Below, one piece after another: positions 63,992 to 64,000 of a stretch of DNA of 64,000 nucleotides. Positions within the stretch are counted from its first letter, which is position 1. Each line of letters begins with the position of its first letter. The stretch lies in contig AP017605.1 in NCBI GenBank assembly GCA_002356515.1, positions 868,001 through 932,000 of the forward strand. Direction: 5' to 3'. The DNA is from Mesorhizobium loti (GTDB lineage Bacteria > Pseudomonadota > Alphaproteobacteria > Rhizobiales > Rhizobiaceae). The translations under genes were made by a program, and so were the position numbers. The notes under the pieces were generated by a model, which was not told where the DNA came from, made no database searches, and saw only the letters and a program-made list of their open reading frames with translations.

Positions 63992-64000
63992 GGGCTATCT

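Overview
The window is high-GC alphaproteobacterial chromosome, most likely from a Mesorhizobium-like member of the Hyphomicrobiales. Evidence for this is the runs of genes in typical rhizobial order (nlpD-pcm-surE-serS-tatCBA-scpBA-nagZ-SPOR-argS-dgt on the minus strand; Pcm-like/tolC/popZ/valS), a fused secDF, an exoR homologue, a PopZ/DUF2497 protein and rhizobial-type intergenic palindromes. About 52 kb is ordinary core genome and the last 12 kb is phage-derived.

Region by region. 1-4.5 kb: the tail of a cytochrome oxidase subunit IV gene, a YbaK-type deacylase, a DUF2189 membrane protein, heme O synthase and a class I cytochrome c. 4.5-9.4 kb: trigger factor, tRNA-Leu(TAG), a RidA protein, a GDYXXLXY/DUF2157 membrane pair and two tandem DUF1127 genes. 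9.37-9.85 kb: the most striking feature, nine hairpins that each show the same CCTCCTCCC nonamer in the loop, arranged as three triplets with near-constant spacing, directly after the DUF1127 genes. This matches the 'cuckoo'/CcsR small-RNA architecture. 9.9-21.3 kb: trmFO, a lipoprotein, a sterol-desaturase family protein, then yajC-secDF followed by homologues of the mitochondrial complex I assembly factors NDUFAF3 and NDUFAF6, a DUF815 ATPase, and an AraC regulator divergent from an epimerase. 21.4-37.4 kb: the long minus-strand housekeeping run (envelope LytM factor, protein repair, seryl-tRNA synthetase, Tat translocase, condensin accessory proteins, NagZ, a large acidic SPOR protein, arginyl-tRNA synthetase, dGTPase). 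37.4-44 kb: erpA, a VOC protein, exonuclease III, exoR overlapping ilvD, and a FadL-type porin. 44-52 kb: valS, a zinc-ribbon protein, popZ, tolC, a Pcm-like protein, tRNA-Cys and tRNA-Asn.

52.19-64 kb: an integrated element beginning immediately after the 3' end of tRNA-Asn(GTT). It carries small orphan genes, two related XRE regulators, a back-to-back promoter region, and a minus-strand phage block: terminase small and large subunits, two unknown proteins, a tape-measure protein and tail genes. No portal, protease, capsid or integrase gene is visible, so within the window it looks like a defective or satellite-like prophage. Its other end lies beyond the window.

All assignments come from reading the sequence and translations by eye; no database or folding search was run.
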